Assembly (NCBI GenBank): GCA_040766665.1
Contig: JAXGQD010000010.1
Location: 1 to 64,000 of the forward strand
Origin: JAXGQD01 sp040766665
GTDB taxonomy: Bacteria; Bacillota; Clostridia; Saccharofermentanales; Fastidiosipilaceae
DNA length: 64,000 nt
Direction: 5' to 3'
In this document: positions 9,205-18,713 of the stretch, piece by piece
Numbering within the stretch: position 1 is the stretch's first letter
Layout of the letters: every line of letters starts with the position of its first letter
Notes under the pieces: generated by a model
The model's database searches: none
What the model was told of the DNA's origin: nothing
The model's input: the letters and a program-made list of their open reading frames with translations, nothing else
Position numbers and translations under genes: made by a program

Positions 9205-9774
9205 ATGGCTATCGAATTAACCGCTGAAAGTTATCGTCCGTTTGAAGAACGCATGACCAAAACCTGTCAGATTCTGCAGGACAGCCTGAACACCATCAGG
9301 GCCGGACGCGCTAACCCTAAAGTCTTGGAACATATCAAAGTGAACTACTACGGCACGGAAACGCCGCTGTCCCAGCTGGCCAATATCCAGGTTCCGGAAG
9401 CCCGTATGATTGTGATTACACCTTGGGATATGTCCAGCTTAAAAGACATGGAGCGCGCCATTCAGTCCTCCGATCTGGGCATCAACCCCAACAATGACGG
9501 CAAGTGTCTGCGCCTGAATTTTCCTGCTTTGACCGAGGAACGCAGAAAAGATTTGGTCAAACAGGTACAAAAGTACGGTGAGGAGTCCAAAGTGGCCGTG
9601 CGCAATGTACGCCGTGACGCGGTGGACTTGGTCAAATCTTATAATAAGAAAAAAGAAATCGGCGACGATGTCTTGCGCGACGCAGAAAATAACATTCAAA
9701 AGCTGACGGACAAATACATCGCCGAAGTCGATAAAATTGTGCAGGCCAAGGAAAAAGATCTGATGGAAATCTGA
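9205..9774 (+). CDS. frr: Ribosome recycling factor
   Basis: Splits post-termination ribosomes together with EF-G. The 189-residue protein has the tRNA-mimicking three-helix bundle, with signature segments LNTIRAGRANP near residue 30, YYGTETPLSQLANI, the ALTEERRKDLVKQ helix and a C-terminal helix ending KEKDLMEI. The start has a strong AGGAGGT Shine-Dalgarno. It begins an operon with uppS, which starts 3 bases after the stop. Confidence 0.97.
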   Translation: MAIELTAESYRPFEERMTKTCQILQDSLNTIRAGRANPKVLEHIKVNYYGTETPLSQLANIQVPEARMIVITPWDMSSLKDMERAIQSSDLGINPNNDGKCLRLNFPALTEERRKDLVKQVQKYGEESKVAVRNVRRDAVDLVKSYNKKKEIGDDVLRDAENNIQKLTDKYIAEVDKIVQAKEKDLMEI

Positions 9775-9776
9775 GC

Positions 9777-10517
9777 ATGTCCATGGCGAAACAAGCTCAA
9801 GACAATCCGGTCTCTCTGCCCGGCATCCCCGAGCATCTGGCCATCATTATGGATGGCAACGGGCGCTGGGCGAAGAAACGATTTTTACCCAGAAAATTTG
9901 GTCACCGCGCAGGTGCGGAGAATTTAAAGCGTGTCACAGAGGCGGCCGCCCAAGCAGGTATCCGCTATCTGACTGTGTATGCGTTTTCGACCGAGAACTG
10001 GCGCAGGCCAGACGACGAGGTCCACAGCCTCATGAATCTGTTCATAGAGTTTTTGGACAAATATGATGCGGAACTGGCCGAGCAGGACATCAGATTGCGC
10101 TTCCAGGGCGATTTGCCCGGATTGCCGGAAAATGTGCAAGCAGCCATTGCCGCTTCCGATTTGCGTAATTCCAATCGTAAAGGCATGCAGCTCATTATCG
10201 CTTTTAACTACGGAGGCAGGGACGAATTATTGCATGCCAGCAGATCTTTAGCAGAGGCAGTGCAAGCCGGAACACTTTTACCGGAACAAATTGATGCCGA
10301 TGTGTTTCGTCAATATCTTTATTTGAGTGATGTCCCGGATCCGGATATGATAGTCAGGACTTCCGGAGAAATGCGCTTGTCCAATTTTCTGCTTTGGGAA
10401 GCGGCTTATAGTGAGCTATGGGTTCTGGATGTGCTGTGGCCAGATTTTTCCGCCAAACACCTGCACATGGCTTTGGAGGAATATGCACGCCGTGAGCGGC
10501 GTTTTGGCGGGGTGTGA
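9777..10517 (+). CDS. uppS: Isoprenyl transferase (undecaprenyl diphosphate synthase)
   Basis: Condenses IPP units onto FPP to make C55-PP, the lipid carrier for peptidoglycan and teichoic acids. The 246-residue cis-prenyltransferase has HLAIIMDGNGRWAK with the catalytic Asp, FGHRAG, YAFSTENW, FNYGGRDEL, RTSGEMRLSNFLLW and the C-terminal RRERRFGG. Two in-frame ATGs lie at 9777 and 9783, and the first is used here. It supplies the carrier whose precursor isoprenoids come from the MEP pathway genes dxr and ispG just downstream. Confidence 0.95.
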   Translation: MSMAKQAQDNPVSLPGIPEHLAIIMDGNGRWAKKRFLPRKFGHRAGAENLKRVTEAAAQAGIRYLTVYAFSTENWRRPDDEVHSLMNLFIEFLDKYDAELAEQDIRLRFQGDLPGLPENVQAAIAASDLRNSNRKGMQLIIAFNYGGRDELLHASRSLAEAVQAGTLLPEQIDADVFRQYLYLSDVPDPDMIVRTSGEMRLSNFLLWEAAYSELWVLDVLWPDFSAKHLHMALEEYARRERRFGGV

Positions 10518-10533
10518 AAGAGGGGAATGATCC

Positions 10534-11472
10534 ATGAGTAAAAGAGTAACTACCGGAATTGTCTTCACTTTAATGATGTTCATCGCCATTATCCCGGCCT
10601 TTGTCTGGCCATGGTGGACCCTGTTTTTTGTGATCATTCTGGCCGTTATCTTAAGCCTAGAGTTGCATCAGGCCTTATCGCGCATCTTTAAACCTTTGTC
10701 TTTGCCACTGACCTTAGCCGCGTCTTTGTCCCTTTTAGCTCCCACGCTGATTTGGTACATCTATCGCAGCTCTCATGCAGGTTGGCAATTCCTGCAGGCC
10801 AATGAACTGCAAAGCCCTGATCTGGCGGCTTGGAGAACGGATTTTCTCTTTCTCCTGGGAGCCGGAGTGGCTGTTTTGTTTGCCTATTTGTTCTTCATAA
10901 TGACCTGTTCCGCAACACTGACGCTGTTAAAGCACGGTCCGGAACGGCTGCCGCAGAACTCTGCGGCCTTGGCCGGAGGTCTTTACATCGGCGTGCCTTT
11001 GGCGTGTGTGTGTCTGTATCTTTTCGCCATACCAAACGGATTTCGATGGCTGCTGCCGGCTATCTTCATACCCTGGATTTCCGACGTAGGGGCCTATTAT
11101 GCGGGTAGCTATTTGGGTCGCAGGCCATTTTTCAATCGCATCAGCCCCAAGAAAACCTTGGAAGGAGCGCTGGGCGGTGTAATGAGTGGAGCGATCATCG
11201 GCGGTATATACTTCCTTTTGGCCTTTCGCGGTGACGGGCTGACCATGCAGAGTACAGCCATTGCCTTGGCCTATGGTTTACTGACCGGGGCTTTATTGGC
11301 TTTTGCCGGTGAGATGGGCGATCTTTTCGCTTCAGGTCTGAAACGTTGGACAGGCATTAAGGATTTCAGCCACGCCTTACCCGGACACGGTGGCTTCTTG
11401 GATCGCTTCGATTCGGTTTTATTTTCACTGCCTCTGAGTATGCTTTTGGCCGTACTATTTTATTTGATTTAG
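10534..11472 (+). CDS. cdsA: Phosphatidate cytidylyltransferase
   Basis: An integral membrane enzyme making CDP-diacylglycerol from phosphatidic acid and CTP, the branch point of phospholipid synthesis. It has 312 residues with about eight hydrophobic segments. The catalytic region reads SDVGAYYAGSYLGRRPF, then ISPKKTLEGALGG, and the family signature follows near the C-terminus (GEMGDLFASGLKR, then KDFSHALPGHGGFLDRFDS) carrying the metal-binding acidic residues. It starts 16 bases after uppS with a GAGGGGA Shine-Dalgarno and is followed after 9 bases by dxr. Confidence 0.95.
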   Translation: MSKRVTTGIVFTLMMFIAIIPAFVWPWWTLFFVIILAVILSLELHQALSRIFKPLSLPLTLAASLSLLAPTLIWYIYRSSHAGWQFLQANELQSPDLAAWRTDFLFLLGAGVAVLFAYLFFIMTCSATLTLLKHGPERLPQNSAALAGGLYIGVPLACVCLYLFAIPNGFRWLLPAIFIPWISDVGAYYAGSYLGRRPFFNRISPKKTLEGALGGVMSGAIIGGIYFLLAFRGDGLTMQSTAIALAYGLLTGALLAFAGEMGDLFASGLKRWTGIKDFSHALPGHGGFLDRFDSVLFSLPLSMLLAVLFYLI

Positions 11473-11481
11473 GAATATACA

Positions 11482-12654
11482 ATGAAAGCTCTGGCAATTC
11501 TTGGTTCAACCGGTTCAATTGGCACTCAAACCCTGGCGGTTTGTGCAGAATACCATTTTCCCGTTCACGCTCTGGCCTGCGGCACGAATGTCCGCCTTTT
11601 GGCTGAGCAGATTGCGCAATTTAAACCTGCTGTGGTCTCGGTCGCCGATGCGGCTAAAGCGGATGAATTGGCAGCACTGATAGAAGGCTTATCGGATGCA
11701 CCCCGTGTGCTTTGGGGCAGGGCAGGGTTAATGGAGATTGCCAGGGACCCGTCAGCAGATTTATTACTGGCCGCAATGGTCGGTATTTCCGGGCTTGAAC
11801 CAGTGCTGGAAGCCATTGCCCACGGCAAAGACATTGCGCTGGCGAATAAAGAAGTATTGGTCACAGCAGGTTACTTGGTTGATAGCTATTTACAGCGCTA
11901 TGGCAAAAATCTCTACCCTGTAGACAGCGAACACTCGGCTATTTGGCAGTGCCTCTGGGGCAATGACAGCTCGGCACTGCGCCGCATTTTTTTGACCGCA
12001 TCCGGCGGCCCCTTTCTATATCACAGCCGCACTGAGCTGGAAACGGTCAGTCTCAGCGACACTTTAAAACATCCGACATGGAAAATGGGCGGGAAAATAA
12101 CCGTCGATTCAGCCAGTTTAATGAATAAAGGGCTGGAACTCATTGAAGCGATGCACCTCTTTCACGTTGCCCCTAATCAAATCGAAGTGTTGGTGCACCC
12201 GCAAAGCATCATTCATTCGATGGTGGAATGGCAGGACGGCTCGGTCATCGCCCAACTCAGCCATCCGGATATGCGTTTGCCCATACAGCTGGCACTTTCT
12301 TATCCCCAACGTCTCGCCAGCCCGGAACGCCGTTTTAATCCTTTTGATCCCACTGCCGCTCAGCTGACATTCCACGCCGCAGATGAGGCGCGTTTCCCCT
12401 GTCTGGCCTTAGCCAAAGAAGCGGCCAAACAAGCCAAATCACTGACCATCGTGATGAATGCCGCGAATGAAGTGGCCGTTGCCGCATTTCTCAAAGAGCA
12501 AATACGATTTATGGATATCCCTCGCATCATCGAGCGTGTGATGTCGGAACATTACAATACCGGTCTGAGTGCGGCCGATCAATTGGCAGATATTTTAGCG
12601 TGTGACCTTTTAGGGAGACGACTGGCGGAGCAGCAAATCTCGTCACTACACTGA
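11482..12654 (+). CDS. dxr: 1-deoxy-D-xylulose 5-phosphate reductoisomerase
   Basis: The second step of the MEP isoprenoid pathway, converting DXP to MEP with NADPH and a divalent metal. The 390-residue protein shows the Rossmann motif LGSTGSIGTQT at the N-terminus, ALANKEVLV, the metal-binding VDSEHSAIWQ with Asp and Glu, TASGGPF, and the NKGLELIEAMHLF segment. It closes the frr-uppS-cdsA-dxr unit; a 93-base gap with a long palindrome separates it from rseP. Confidence 0.96.
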   Translation: MKALAILGSTGSIGTQTLAVCAEYHFPVHALACGTNVRLLAEQIAQFKPAVVSVADAAKADELAALIEGLSDAPRVLWGRAGLMEIARDPSADLLLAAMVGISGLEPVLEAIAHGKDIALANKEVLVTAGYLVDSYLQRYGKNLYPVDSEHSAIWQCLWGNDSSALRRIFLTASGGPFLYHSRTELETVSLSDTLKHPTWKMGGKITVDSASLMNKGLELIEAMHLFHVAPNQIEVLVHPQSIIHSMVEWQDGSVIAQLSHPDMRLPIQLALSYPQRLASPERRFNPFDPTAAQLTFHAADEARFPCLALAKEAAKQAKSLTIVMNAANEVAVAAFLKEQIRFMDIPRIIERVMSEHYNTGLSAADQLADILACDLLGRRLAEQQISSLH

Positions 12655-12695
12655 CACATTCTTCTGTTACAATAAGCAACGCAATAAAGAATTTA

Positions 12696-12728
12696 ATGAC
12701 AAAAATGAACGCGTTTCGTTTTTGTCAT
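12696..12728. repeat. 33-bp palindrome between dxr and rseP
   Basis: Outer arms ATGACAAAAA and TTTTTGTCAT are perfect, and the centre (GAACGCGTTTC) is nearly self-complementary too, so almost the whole 33 bases could fold into one hairpin. The T-rich right arm could act as a weak terminator for dxr, or the site could be a protein operator or a 5' leader structure for rseP, whose Shine-Dalgarno (AAGGAG) begins 10 bases later. The sequence does not decide between these. Confidence 0.6.
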
Positions 12729-12747
12729 ATTTTATACAAGGAGTCCT

Positions 12748-14136
12748 ATGGAAGGTATTTTAGGAGTATTAGTAGGTTTACTGCTGCTGAGTTTGATGAT
12801 GTGGCTACATGAGTTGGGTCACTACATAGTCGGTAAAAGACTGGGTTTTAAAATTGAAGAATTTAACATCTTCATGGGTCCCGTTTTATTCAGTTATCGA
12901 AAGAACGGCGTCAGGTATGCCTTGCGCTCGATCCCCATCGGTGCTTCAGTGCAATTTGCCGGCGAAGGTGAAAGTGACAGCGCAGGTGACAGCGATCCTT
13001 CAGAGACTGAACAAGAAAAACCCAATAAAATCACTTCGGCTTGGGGAGAAATAAACAGTAAAGCCATCAGCGGAGTGGATGACCCGCGCCTCTTTAATAA
13101 CAGACCTAAACGTAAACGCGCAGCGGTGCTCTTGGCCGGACCCTTGATGAACATCATCAGCGGCATCTTGGCTTTTGTCATTATTTTTGCCAGCATGGGC
13201 TATGTTACTCCGGAAATATCGCAAATCAGTACGGACGGTCAGGCCGCTGCAGCCGGTATAAAAGTGGGGGACCGTATCACCTCTATAAACGGCATCAGTG
13301 TACGCAACAGTATGGACTGGAACTATGCTTATCTCTTTGTTAAAGAAGGAGAAGCGGTCAGCATTTCGTTTATTGATGCGGGCGGTCTGGAACGGCAGAC
13401 TGAACTGGTTCCCAGCCCGATCACACGAAAAATGATTGGGATTTCCCGTGACCCTGCTGTGCCGGGGGCTGTGGTAGTCTCAGTTGATCCCACTTCCAAT
13501 AATGGCAGCCCTGTGCTGCAGCCGGGGGATCAAATAGTTGAAGTCAATGGTCAGCCCGTTAGCGGCGAAAATGTTTCCGCAGCCATTGACCAAGCCAAAG
13601 ATTTACTCATCCGTTTAAAGGTCCTGCGTGAGGGCGAAGCACTAAGTCTGTCGACTCAGGCTAAAGTGGTGGAAAGCTATAACCCTGTTGGTCTGGCGTT
13701 TACAGAGAAGCACGATTTGTTGGGCACGATACCCTACGCCCTGAACTTCTCGGTTTCGATTCTGAAGATGACTTTTTCCTCTATAGGGCAACTGATCAGC
13801 GGTAAACTCAATGCCCAAGATGCCTTAAGTGGTCCGGTGGGCATAGTGGATACCATTTCCGGGGTGGTGACTCAAGCCCAAGTTAATTTGCTTGAAAAAA
13901 TCATGCAGCTCTTGCAGCTTTTTGCATTAATCTCTTTGTCATTGGGGATTATGAATCTTTTGCCCATTCCCTTATTGGACGGTTCACACCTGCTCTTGCT
14001 CGTGGTGGAGGGCATTCGCGGTAAAAGGCTTTCCGAGAAAGCTCAGACCGCTATCACGATGGCCGGTTTGCTGATCATCGTTGGACTCTTTGCGCTGGGT
14101 TTGTATTTCGACATCAGCCGCATCGTGGCAAGGTAA
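12748..14136 (+). CDS. rseP: Site-2 protease RseP (M50 zinc metalloprotease)
   Basis: An intramembrane protease that cuts anti-sigma factors and other membrane substrates. Residues 1-25 form the first membrane helix with the zinc motif HELGH. Two PDZ-like domains follow a second membrane helix (GDRITSINGISV near residue 175, GDQIVEVNGQPV near 262). The third zinc ligand lies in NLLPIPLLDGSH, where the usual DGG is DGS. An acidic, Ser-rich insertion of roughly 45 residues (from GEGESDSAGDSD) sits before the second helix and is probably cytosolic. The 462-residue length is slightly above average. The position between dxr and ispG is the standard Bacillota order. Confidence 0.93.
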   Translation: MEGILGVLVGLLLLSLMMWLHELGHYIVGKRLGFKIEEFNIFMGPVLFSYRKNGVRYALRSIPIGASVQFAGEGESDSAGDSDPSETEQEKPNKITSAWGEINSKAISGVDDPRLFNNRPKRKRAAVLLAGPLMNIISGILAFVIIFASMGYVTPEISQISTDGQAAAAGIKVGDRITSINGISVRNSMDWNYAYLFVKEGEAVSISFIDAGGLERQTELVPSPITRKMIGISRDPAVPGAVVVSVDPTSNNGSPVLQPGDQIVEVNGQPVSGENVSAAIDQAKDLLIRLKVLREGEALSLSTQAKVVESYNPVGLAFTEKHDLLGTIPYALNFSVSILKMTFSSIGQLISGKLNAQDALSGPVGIVDTISGVVTQAQVNLLEKIMQLLQLFALISLSLGIMNLLPIPLLDGSHLLLLVVEGIRGKRLSEKAQTAITMAGLLIIVGLFALGLYFDISRIVAR

Positions 14137-14148
14137 GGAGGGACCGGC

Positions 14149-15243
14149 GTGGGACTGAAGGAGTCGGAAAAAATCTTAGGTCGCAGACGTTTAAGCCGCA
14201 GTGTCAAGGTCGGAGAACTAATGATGGGCGGCGGAAGACTGCCTGTGATTCAATCCATGAACAATACGGATACCCGGGATGTGCAGTCGAGTCTCAAGCA
14301 AATTACAGCGCTGGCAGCTGCGGGTTGTCAGATTACCAGACTGGCCGTTCCGGATATGCAGGCGGCAGAGGCACTTAAAGAAATCTGTGCCCGCTCGCCC
14401 TTACCGGTCGTTGCTGACATCCATTTTGATTATCGCTTGGCTTTGGCTGCGATTGAAAACGGGGCAGCTAAAATCCGCATCAATCCGGGTAATATCGGCG
14501 GGGCAGAACGTTTGCGTGAAGTGGCTCTGGCCTGTAAAGACAGAGGAATACCCATCCGTGTCGGGGTCAACTCAGGCTCGGTTGAGCGCTCCATCCTCGC
14601 GAAACATGGGGGTGTAACGGCTGCGGCTTTGCAGGAATCAGCAGATGCCGCGGTACGTTTACTTGAAGAACAAAATTTTGATGATATCGTTATTTCGATG
14701 AAAGCATCGGACCCAGCCTTATCTATCGCTTGTTATCGCTTACTGGCACAAAGCAGTTCTTACCCGCTACACCTGGGTGTGACAGAGGCGGGCAGTGTAC
14801 GGGAGGGGGCGATTCGTTCGGCTGTCGGTATCGGTACACTTTTAGCCGAAGGAATTGGCGATACCTTCCGCGTTTCTCTGACGGCGGACCCGTTGGAAGA
14901 AATCAAGGTCGCCCACAGTATTTTGAGCGCACTGCAATTGCGCGAGCATGGCGCGAAGTTAATTTCGTGTCCGACATGCGGCAGAACCGAAGTCAATTTG
15001 CAGCAGCTTGTAGAAACCATTGAGCCGCTTTTGGAAAAAGTGCAGCAACCGATTAGCATCGCTTTGATGGGCTGTGCAGTTAACGGACCGGGAGAGGCCC
15101 GCGAGGCTGATATCGGTTTAGCCGGGGGCAAAGACGGCTACCTCTTATTTGCCAAAGGCGAAACGATAGCCAAAATAAGTGAAACAGAAGCCTTGCCGCG
15201 ACTCATAACAGAGTTGCGTGAACGATTCGGTATTGAACTATAG
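14149..15243 (+). CDS. ispG: 4-hydroxy-3-methylbut-2-en-1-yl diphosphate synthase
   Basis: The penultimate MEP pathway enzyme, which reductively opens the cyclic diphosphate MEcPP to HMBPP with a [4Fe-4S] cluster. The TIM-barrel part carries QSMNNTDTRD near the N-terminus and IRINPGNIG. The C-terminal cluster domain supplies cysteines in SCPTCGRTE and MGCAVNGPGEA, plus a Glu ligand. It has 364 residues. The start is GTG at 14149, preceded by AAGGAGGG at good spacing; no ATG nearby fits. Its stop lies 13 bases before the polC start. Confidence 0.95.
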   Translation: MGLKESEKILGRRRLSRSVKVGELMMGGGRLPVIQSMNNTDTRDVQSSLKQITALAAAGCQITRLAVPDMQAAEALKEICARSPLPVVADIHFDYRLALAAIENGAAKIRINPGNIGGAERLREVALACKDRGIPIRVGVNSGSVERSILAKHGGVTAAALQESADAAVRLLEEQNFDDIVISMKASDPALSIACYRLLAQSSSYPLHLGVTEAGSVREGAIRSAVGIGTLLAEGIGDTFRVSLTADPLEEIKVAHSILSALQLREHGAKLISCPTCGRTEVNLQQLVETIEPLLEKVQQPISIALMGCAVNGPGEAREADIGLAGGKDGYLLFAKGETIAKISETEALPRLITELRERFGIEL

Positions 15244-15256
15244 CACGGGGGGAAGA

Positions 15257-17578
15257 GTGAACACAGTCAATGACTTTCTGGCTAAATTGGGGCTGGGAGA
15301 AACAGTAAGGGAGCATGAAATCAGCGCAGTACTTTTAGCTGCGGAACTTCTGTCGATTAAAAGTAGTGGAGACGGGTTGGTTTTGGATTTGCATTGCTCG
15401 CAGAACTATCCTGAGGGCAAGCAAATTGCTCAGGCTGAAACTGAGCTTGCTGCTTTACTCAATATAGAAAAAATACTTTTACGCTTGTCCTCACCCGATT
15501 CAATGAAAGCTACTTATACCGAAGCCATCCCTGAGCAACGATTCTCGGCTGTGCTGCAATGGCTGGCTACGGATTTGCAACGCAGTCAACCGCTCTTAGC
15601 ACAAGAGCTGGCCGAGCGACGTTTTTCTTATGATCAGACGACCGACACATACCGTATGGGCTTGAGCCCCTTGGCTTTTGAAAAACTGAATGCCGAAATA
15701 CAAGCTTTTATTGATAGACATCTAGAAGTACGAGGTGGGTTAAAAAGGACACTGCAATTCTTTTGTCTGCAAAATCAGGAAACGGAGTTACCGCAGGAGG
15801 ATTCCGCATATCTCGCAACGATTCAGAATCACTATTTGGAACGACTGCAGCTCACAGAAGCTCAGCCGGAGGCGCAAGCCGTATCAGAGCAATTGACAGG
15901 CGCAGCAACGGGTGAGGAAAAAAACAATAAGAAGGTTTTTAAGCGTAAAAAATTACCGGATTTGCTCTGGGGACGCATGTATGAGGTTAAGGAAAGCAGT
16001 TTGCTCAATGAACTGCATGCGGATAGTGGTATAGCCCAGTTCCAAGGCAAGGTCAAACAGCCGGAATTTACCATGATTAAGTCAGGGGCGTCGGTCAAGG
16101 TTCGATTTAATCTAGAGGACAGCAGCGGTGCTGTTTCCTGCATTATGTTTATCAAGCCCGAAGAGGAAGAAGAGCTACGTAAGCATCTTAAAAAAGGCAA
16201 TAGTATTCGCGTCGAAGCTGAGTTAAGTTACGATGGGCGCTTTAGTCATGACTTGCAAGCCCGGGTCTTGGGCTTTACTGCAGCTAAAGAAGTACAAAGC
16301 AAACGAGAGGATAGAGCCGTTCAAAAACGTGTGGAGTTGCACAGCCATACGAAACTCAGCGCCAAAGATGCCCTCTGTGATCCGAAAAAATTAGTGCGAC
16401 TGGCTGCCGATTTCGGGCATGAAGCCATTGCCTTGACCGATCATGGAGTTGTGCAAGCCTTTCCTGATGCCGCCTCAGCTGTCGATGAACTGGCGCGGGA
16501 GGGGAAAGAGATTAAACTGATATACGGCATTGAAGCTTATTTAGTGGATGACGGAAATGCCTCAGTCTACGGTTATGAACCTTTTCCCGATTTAAAGGAA
16601 TTTGTGGCGATTGATATGGAAACCACAGGCTTGGACGCCAATGTCGACCGACTGATCGAAGTCGCTGCCGTGCGTTTTAGCAAAGATGAATCCGGTGCGT
16701 TCCATGAAACTGCCCGTTTCCAGAGGCTGATTCAGCCGGGGATTAACCTTCCTGATAAGATTACTCAACTGACAGGACTCACCGACTTTGACCTGCTCGG
16801 ACAAGCGGAGGCTTTAGAGGTCCTCCCGGAACTCCATGCGTTTATCGCGGAAGCCCCGGTGGTCGCACATAATGCGCTCTTCGATTTGGGCTTTATTCGT
16901 GCTGAGGCCTTTCGTACGAAAACAGCGGAAGCTGCCAAATTAAAGTTTAATCCTTGCCTCATCGACACATTGCAAATGGCCCGCAGTTTTATTCCGGATA
17001 TGGAGCGTTTCAGCCTGGATAAGGTGGCCACACGCCTGGGCATTAAGCTGAATAAGCACCATCGCGCCGAAGATGATGCGCGTTGTTGCGGGGAAGTCTT
17101 TATCAAGCTCTATGAGCAGCTGGGCCAGCCCAGCTTAGAAAAAATCAATGCGCTGAGCGGTAAAATAGCCGCGAGCGAATTTATGGCGAAAAAGTATCCG
17201 GTACACCACATCATTCTTTTGGCGGCAACGAGTCTAGGCATCTATCACCTTTATCGCCTGGTCTCCGAATCTCACCTGCGCTATATCACGAATAGACCGC
17301 GTATTCCGCGTTCCTTGTTGGATTATCTGCGCCAAGGTTTGATTATCGGCTCTGCTTGCGAAGCCGGTGAAGTTTTCAGGGCAGTTCGTCAGGTGTACGT
17401 AAGCTTGGGATGCGATTTTGCCCGAAGTGAGCAAGCCTTACAGGCCTTTAATTATAAGAAGTTGGCGCGTTATTACGATTATCTGGAGATTCAGCCCCTA
17501 TGCAATAACCGTTTCCTTTTGAATAGCGAGGGGAGTGGACTCTTATACGAAAAGGATCTCATCAATTTAAACGCCTGA
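15257..17578 (+). CDS. polC: PolC fragment 1: N-terminus, OB fold, PHP and exonuclease
   Basis: Intact stretch of about 773 residues. The OB-like nucleic-acid-binding part (VKVRFNLEDSSGAVS) lies near residue 280. The PHP domain begins at VELHSHTKLSAKDAL near 358. The exonuclease insert has the DxE motif FVAIDMETTGLD near 450 and a later HRAEDDARCC (Exo III, HxxxxD). It ends at the first frame break, where the stop TGA overlaps an ATG. Confidence 0.85.
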   Translation: MNTVNDFLAKLGLGETVREHEISAVLLAAELLSIKSSGDGLVLDLHCSQNYPEGKQIAQAETELAALLNIEKILLRLSSPDSMKATYTEAIPEQRFSAVLQWLATDLQRSQPLLAQELAERRFSYDQTTDTYRMGLSPLAFEKLNAEIQAFIDRHLEVRGGLKRTLQFFCLQNQETELPQEDSAYLATIQNHYLERLQLTEAQPEAQAVSEQLTGAATGEEKNNKKVFKRKKLPDLLWGRMYEVKESSLLNELHADSGIAQFQGKVKQPEFTMIKSGASVKVRFNLEDSSGAVSCIMFIKPEEEEELRKHLKKGNSIRVEAELSYDGRFSHDLQARVLGFTAAKEVQSKREDRAVQKRVELHSHTKLSAKDALCDPKKLVRLAADFGHEAIALTDHGVVQAFPDAASAVDELAREGKEIKLIYGIEAYLVDDGNASVYGYEPFPDLKEFVAIDMETTGLDANVDRLIEVAAVRFSKDESGAFHETARFQRLIQPGINLPDKITQLTGLTDFDLLGQAEALEVLPELHAFIAEAPVVAHNALFDLGFIRAEAFRTKTAEAAKLKFNPCLIDTLQMARSFIPDMERFSLDKVATRLGIKLNKHHRAEDDARCCGEVFIKLYEQLGQPSLEKINALSGKIAASEFMAKKYPVHHIILLAATSLGIYHLYRLVSESHLRYITNRPRIPRSLLDYLRQGLIIGSACEAGEVFRAVRQVYVSLGCDFARSEQALQAFNYKKLARYYDYLEIQPLCNNRFLLNSEGSGLLYEKDLINLNA

Positions 17579-18324
17579 TGCTCTCATTGGCAAAATCCGT
17601 CAAGAAACCTCTCGTCGCGACCTGTGATGTCCACTATCTCAACAAAGAAGACGGCATCTATCGCCAAATGATGTTATCCAACACGGGTTACGCTGATGCC
17701 GCGATGCAAGCTGACTTGTATTTCCGCACGACAGACGAGATGCTGGAGGAATTCTCCTATCTCGGTGCTTTAGCGGAAGAAGTCGTCATCAGCAATCCGA
17801 GCCGCATTGCCGCGCGCGTACAGCCCGGTCTGCGACCTTTCCCTTTAGGTAGTTTTCCGCCTGCCATCCCGGAAGCCGAACGCGAAGTCACAAACCTTTG
17901 CTACGAGAATGCCGCGGCTATTTATGATGCGGGGGAAGGCTTGCCGGAAATTGTTGCACAACGCATTAAACGCGAGCTGGATTCGATTATTTCCAACGGC
18001 TTCTCCGTGATGTATTACATCGCACACAAAGTGGTTAAAAAGTCCAATGATGACGGTTATATCGTCGGTTCGCGTGGTTCGGTGGGTTCATCACTCGTTG
18101 CAACACTCTGCGGCATCACTGAAGTGAATCCTTTGCCGCCCCATTATTTTTGTCGCTCTTGTCATTACTCCGAGTTTGATTTAAGCGGCAGCCATGGTTC
18201 CGGCTATGACTTGCCTGAAAAAGACTGCCCAAAATGCCAAACTCCTTTAACGCGTGAAGGCCAGATATACCTTTTGAAACCTTCCTCGGCTTCAACGGAG
18301 ACAAGCAACCGGATATTGATCTAA
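17578..18324 (+). CDS. polC: PolC fragment 2: PHP end, palm start and zinc site
   Basis: Continues directly from fragment 1 in the next frame (KKPLVATCDVHYLN). It contains GYIVGSRGSVGSS, a conserved polymerase phosphate-binding segment, and the Cys-X2-Cys pairs CRSCHYSEF and CPKCQTPL of the PolC zinc-binding site. The last 18 residues or so are out of frame: after TREGQ the expected DIPFETFLGF is encoded one frame over, which implies one missing base near 18265. Confidence 0.8.
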   Translation: MLSLAKSVKKPLVATCDVHYLNKEDGIYRQMMLSNTGYADAAMQADLYFRTTDEMLEEFSYLGALAEEVVISNPSRIAARVQPGLRPFPLGSFPPAIPEAEREVTNLCYENAAAIYDAGEGLPEIVAQRIKRELDSIISNGFSVMYYIAHKVVKKSNDDGYIVGSRGSVGSSLVATLCGITEVNPLPPHYFCRSCHYSEFDLSGSHGSGYDLPEKDCPKCQTPLTREGQIYLLKPSSASTETSNRILI

Positions 18325-18356
18325 ACTTCTCCGGCGAATATCAGTCACGTGCCCAT

Positions 18357-18689
18357 TTGTTTATAGAGGAAATGTTCGGTAGGGATTTTACATTCCGAGC
18401 CGGAACCATAGGCGCTTATGCCGAGAAAAATGCGCAGGGTTTAGTCCAAAACTACCTTGAAAGCGTCAATAAAGTGGTGCCCGGAGCCGAGGTGACGCGC
18501 CTTGCCGCGGCCTTTGTCGGGGTTAAACGCACGACGGGTCAACATCCCGGTGGAATAGTCGTTATTCCCAAAGATCGGGAAATCTATGAGTTTACACCAG
18601 TGCAGTATCCCGCGGACAACCGCGATTCTTTAATGCAAACCACGCATTTTGATTTCAATGCCTTGCACGAAACCATTTTAAAAGCTTGA
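18357..18689 (+). CDS. polC: PolC fragment 3: palm domain
   Basis: The first available start is a TTG, but the homologous frame is open upstream from about 18265 and encodes the catalytic PDIDLNFSGEYQ before it, so this is a continuation and not a separate gene. It carries FRAGTIG, GVKRTTGQHPGG, FTPVQYPADN and THFDFNALHETIL. It ends after an extra A in TTTTAAAAGC; removing it restores KLDILGHDD. Confidence 0.8.
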   Translation: MFIEEMFGRDFTFRAGTIGAYAEKNAQGLVQNYLESVNKVVPGAEVTRLAAAFVGVKRTTGQHPGGIVVIPKDREIYEFTPVQYPADNRDSLMQTTHFDFNALHETILKA

Positions 18690-18713
18690 TATCCTAGGAC
18701 ATGACGACCTACC

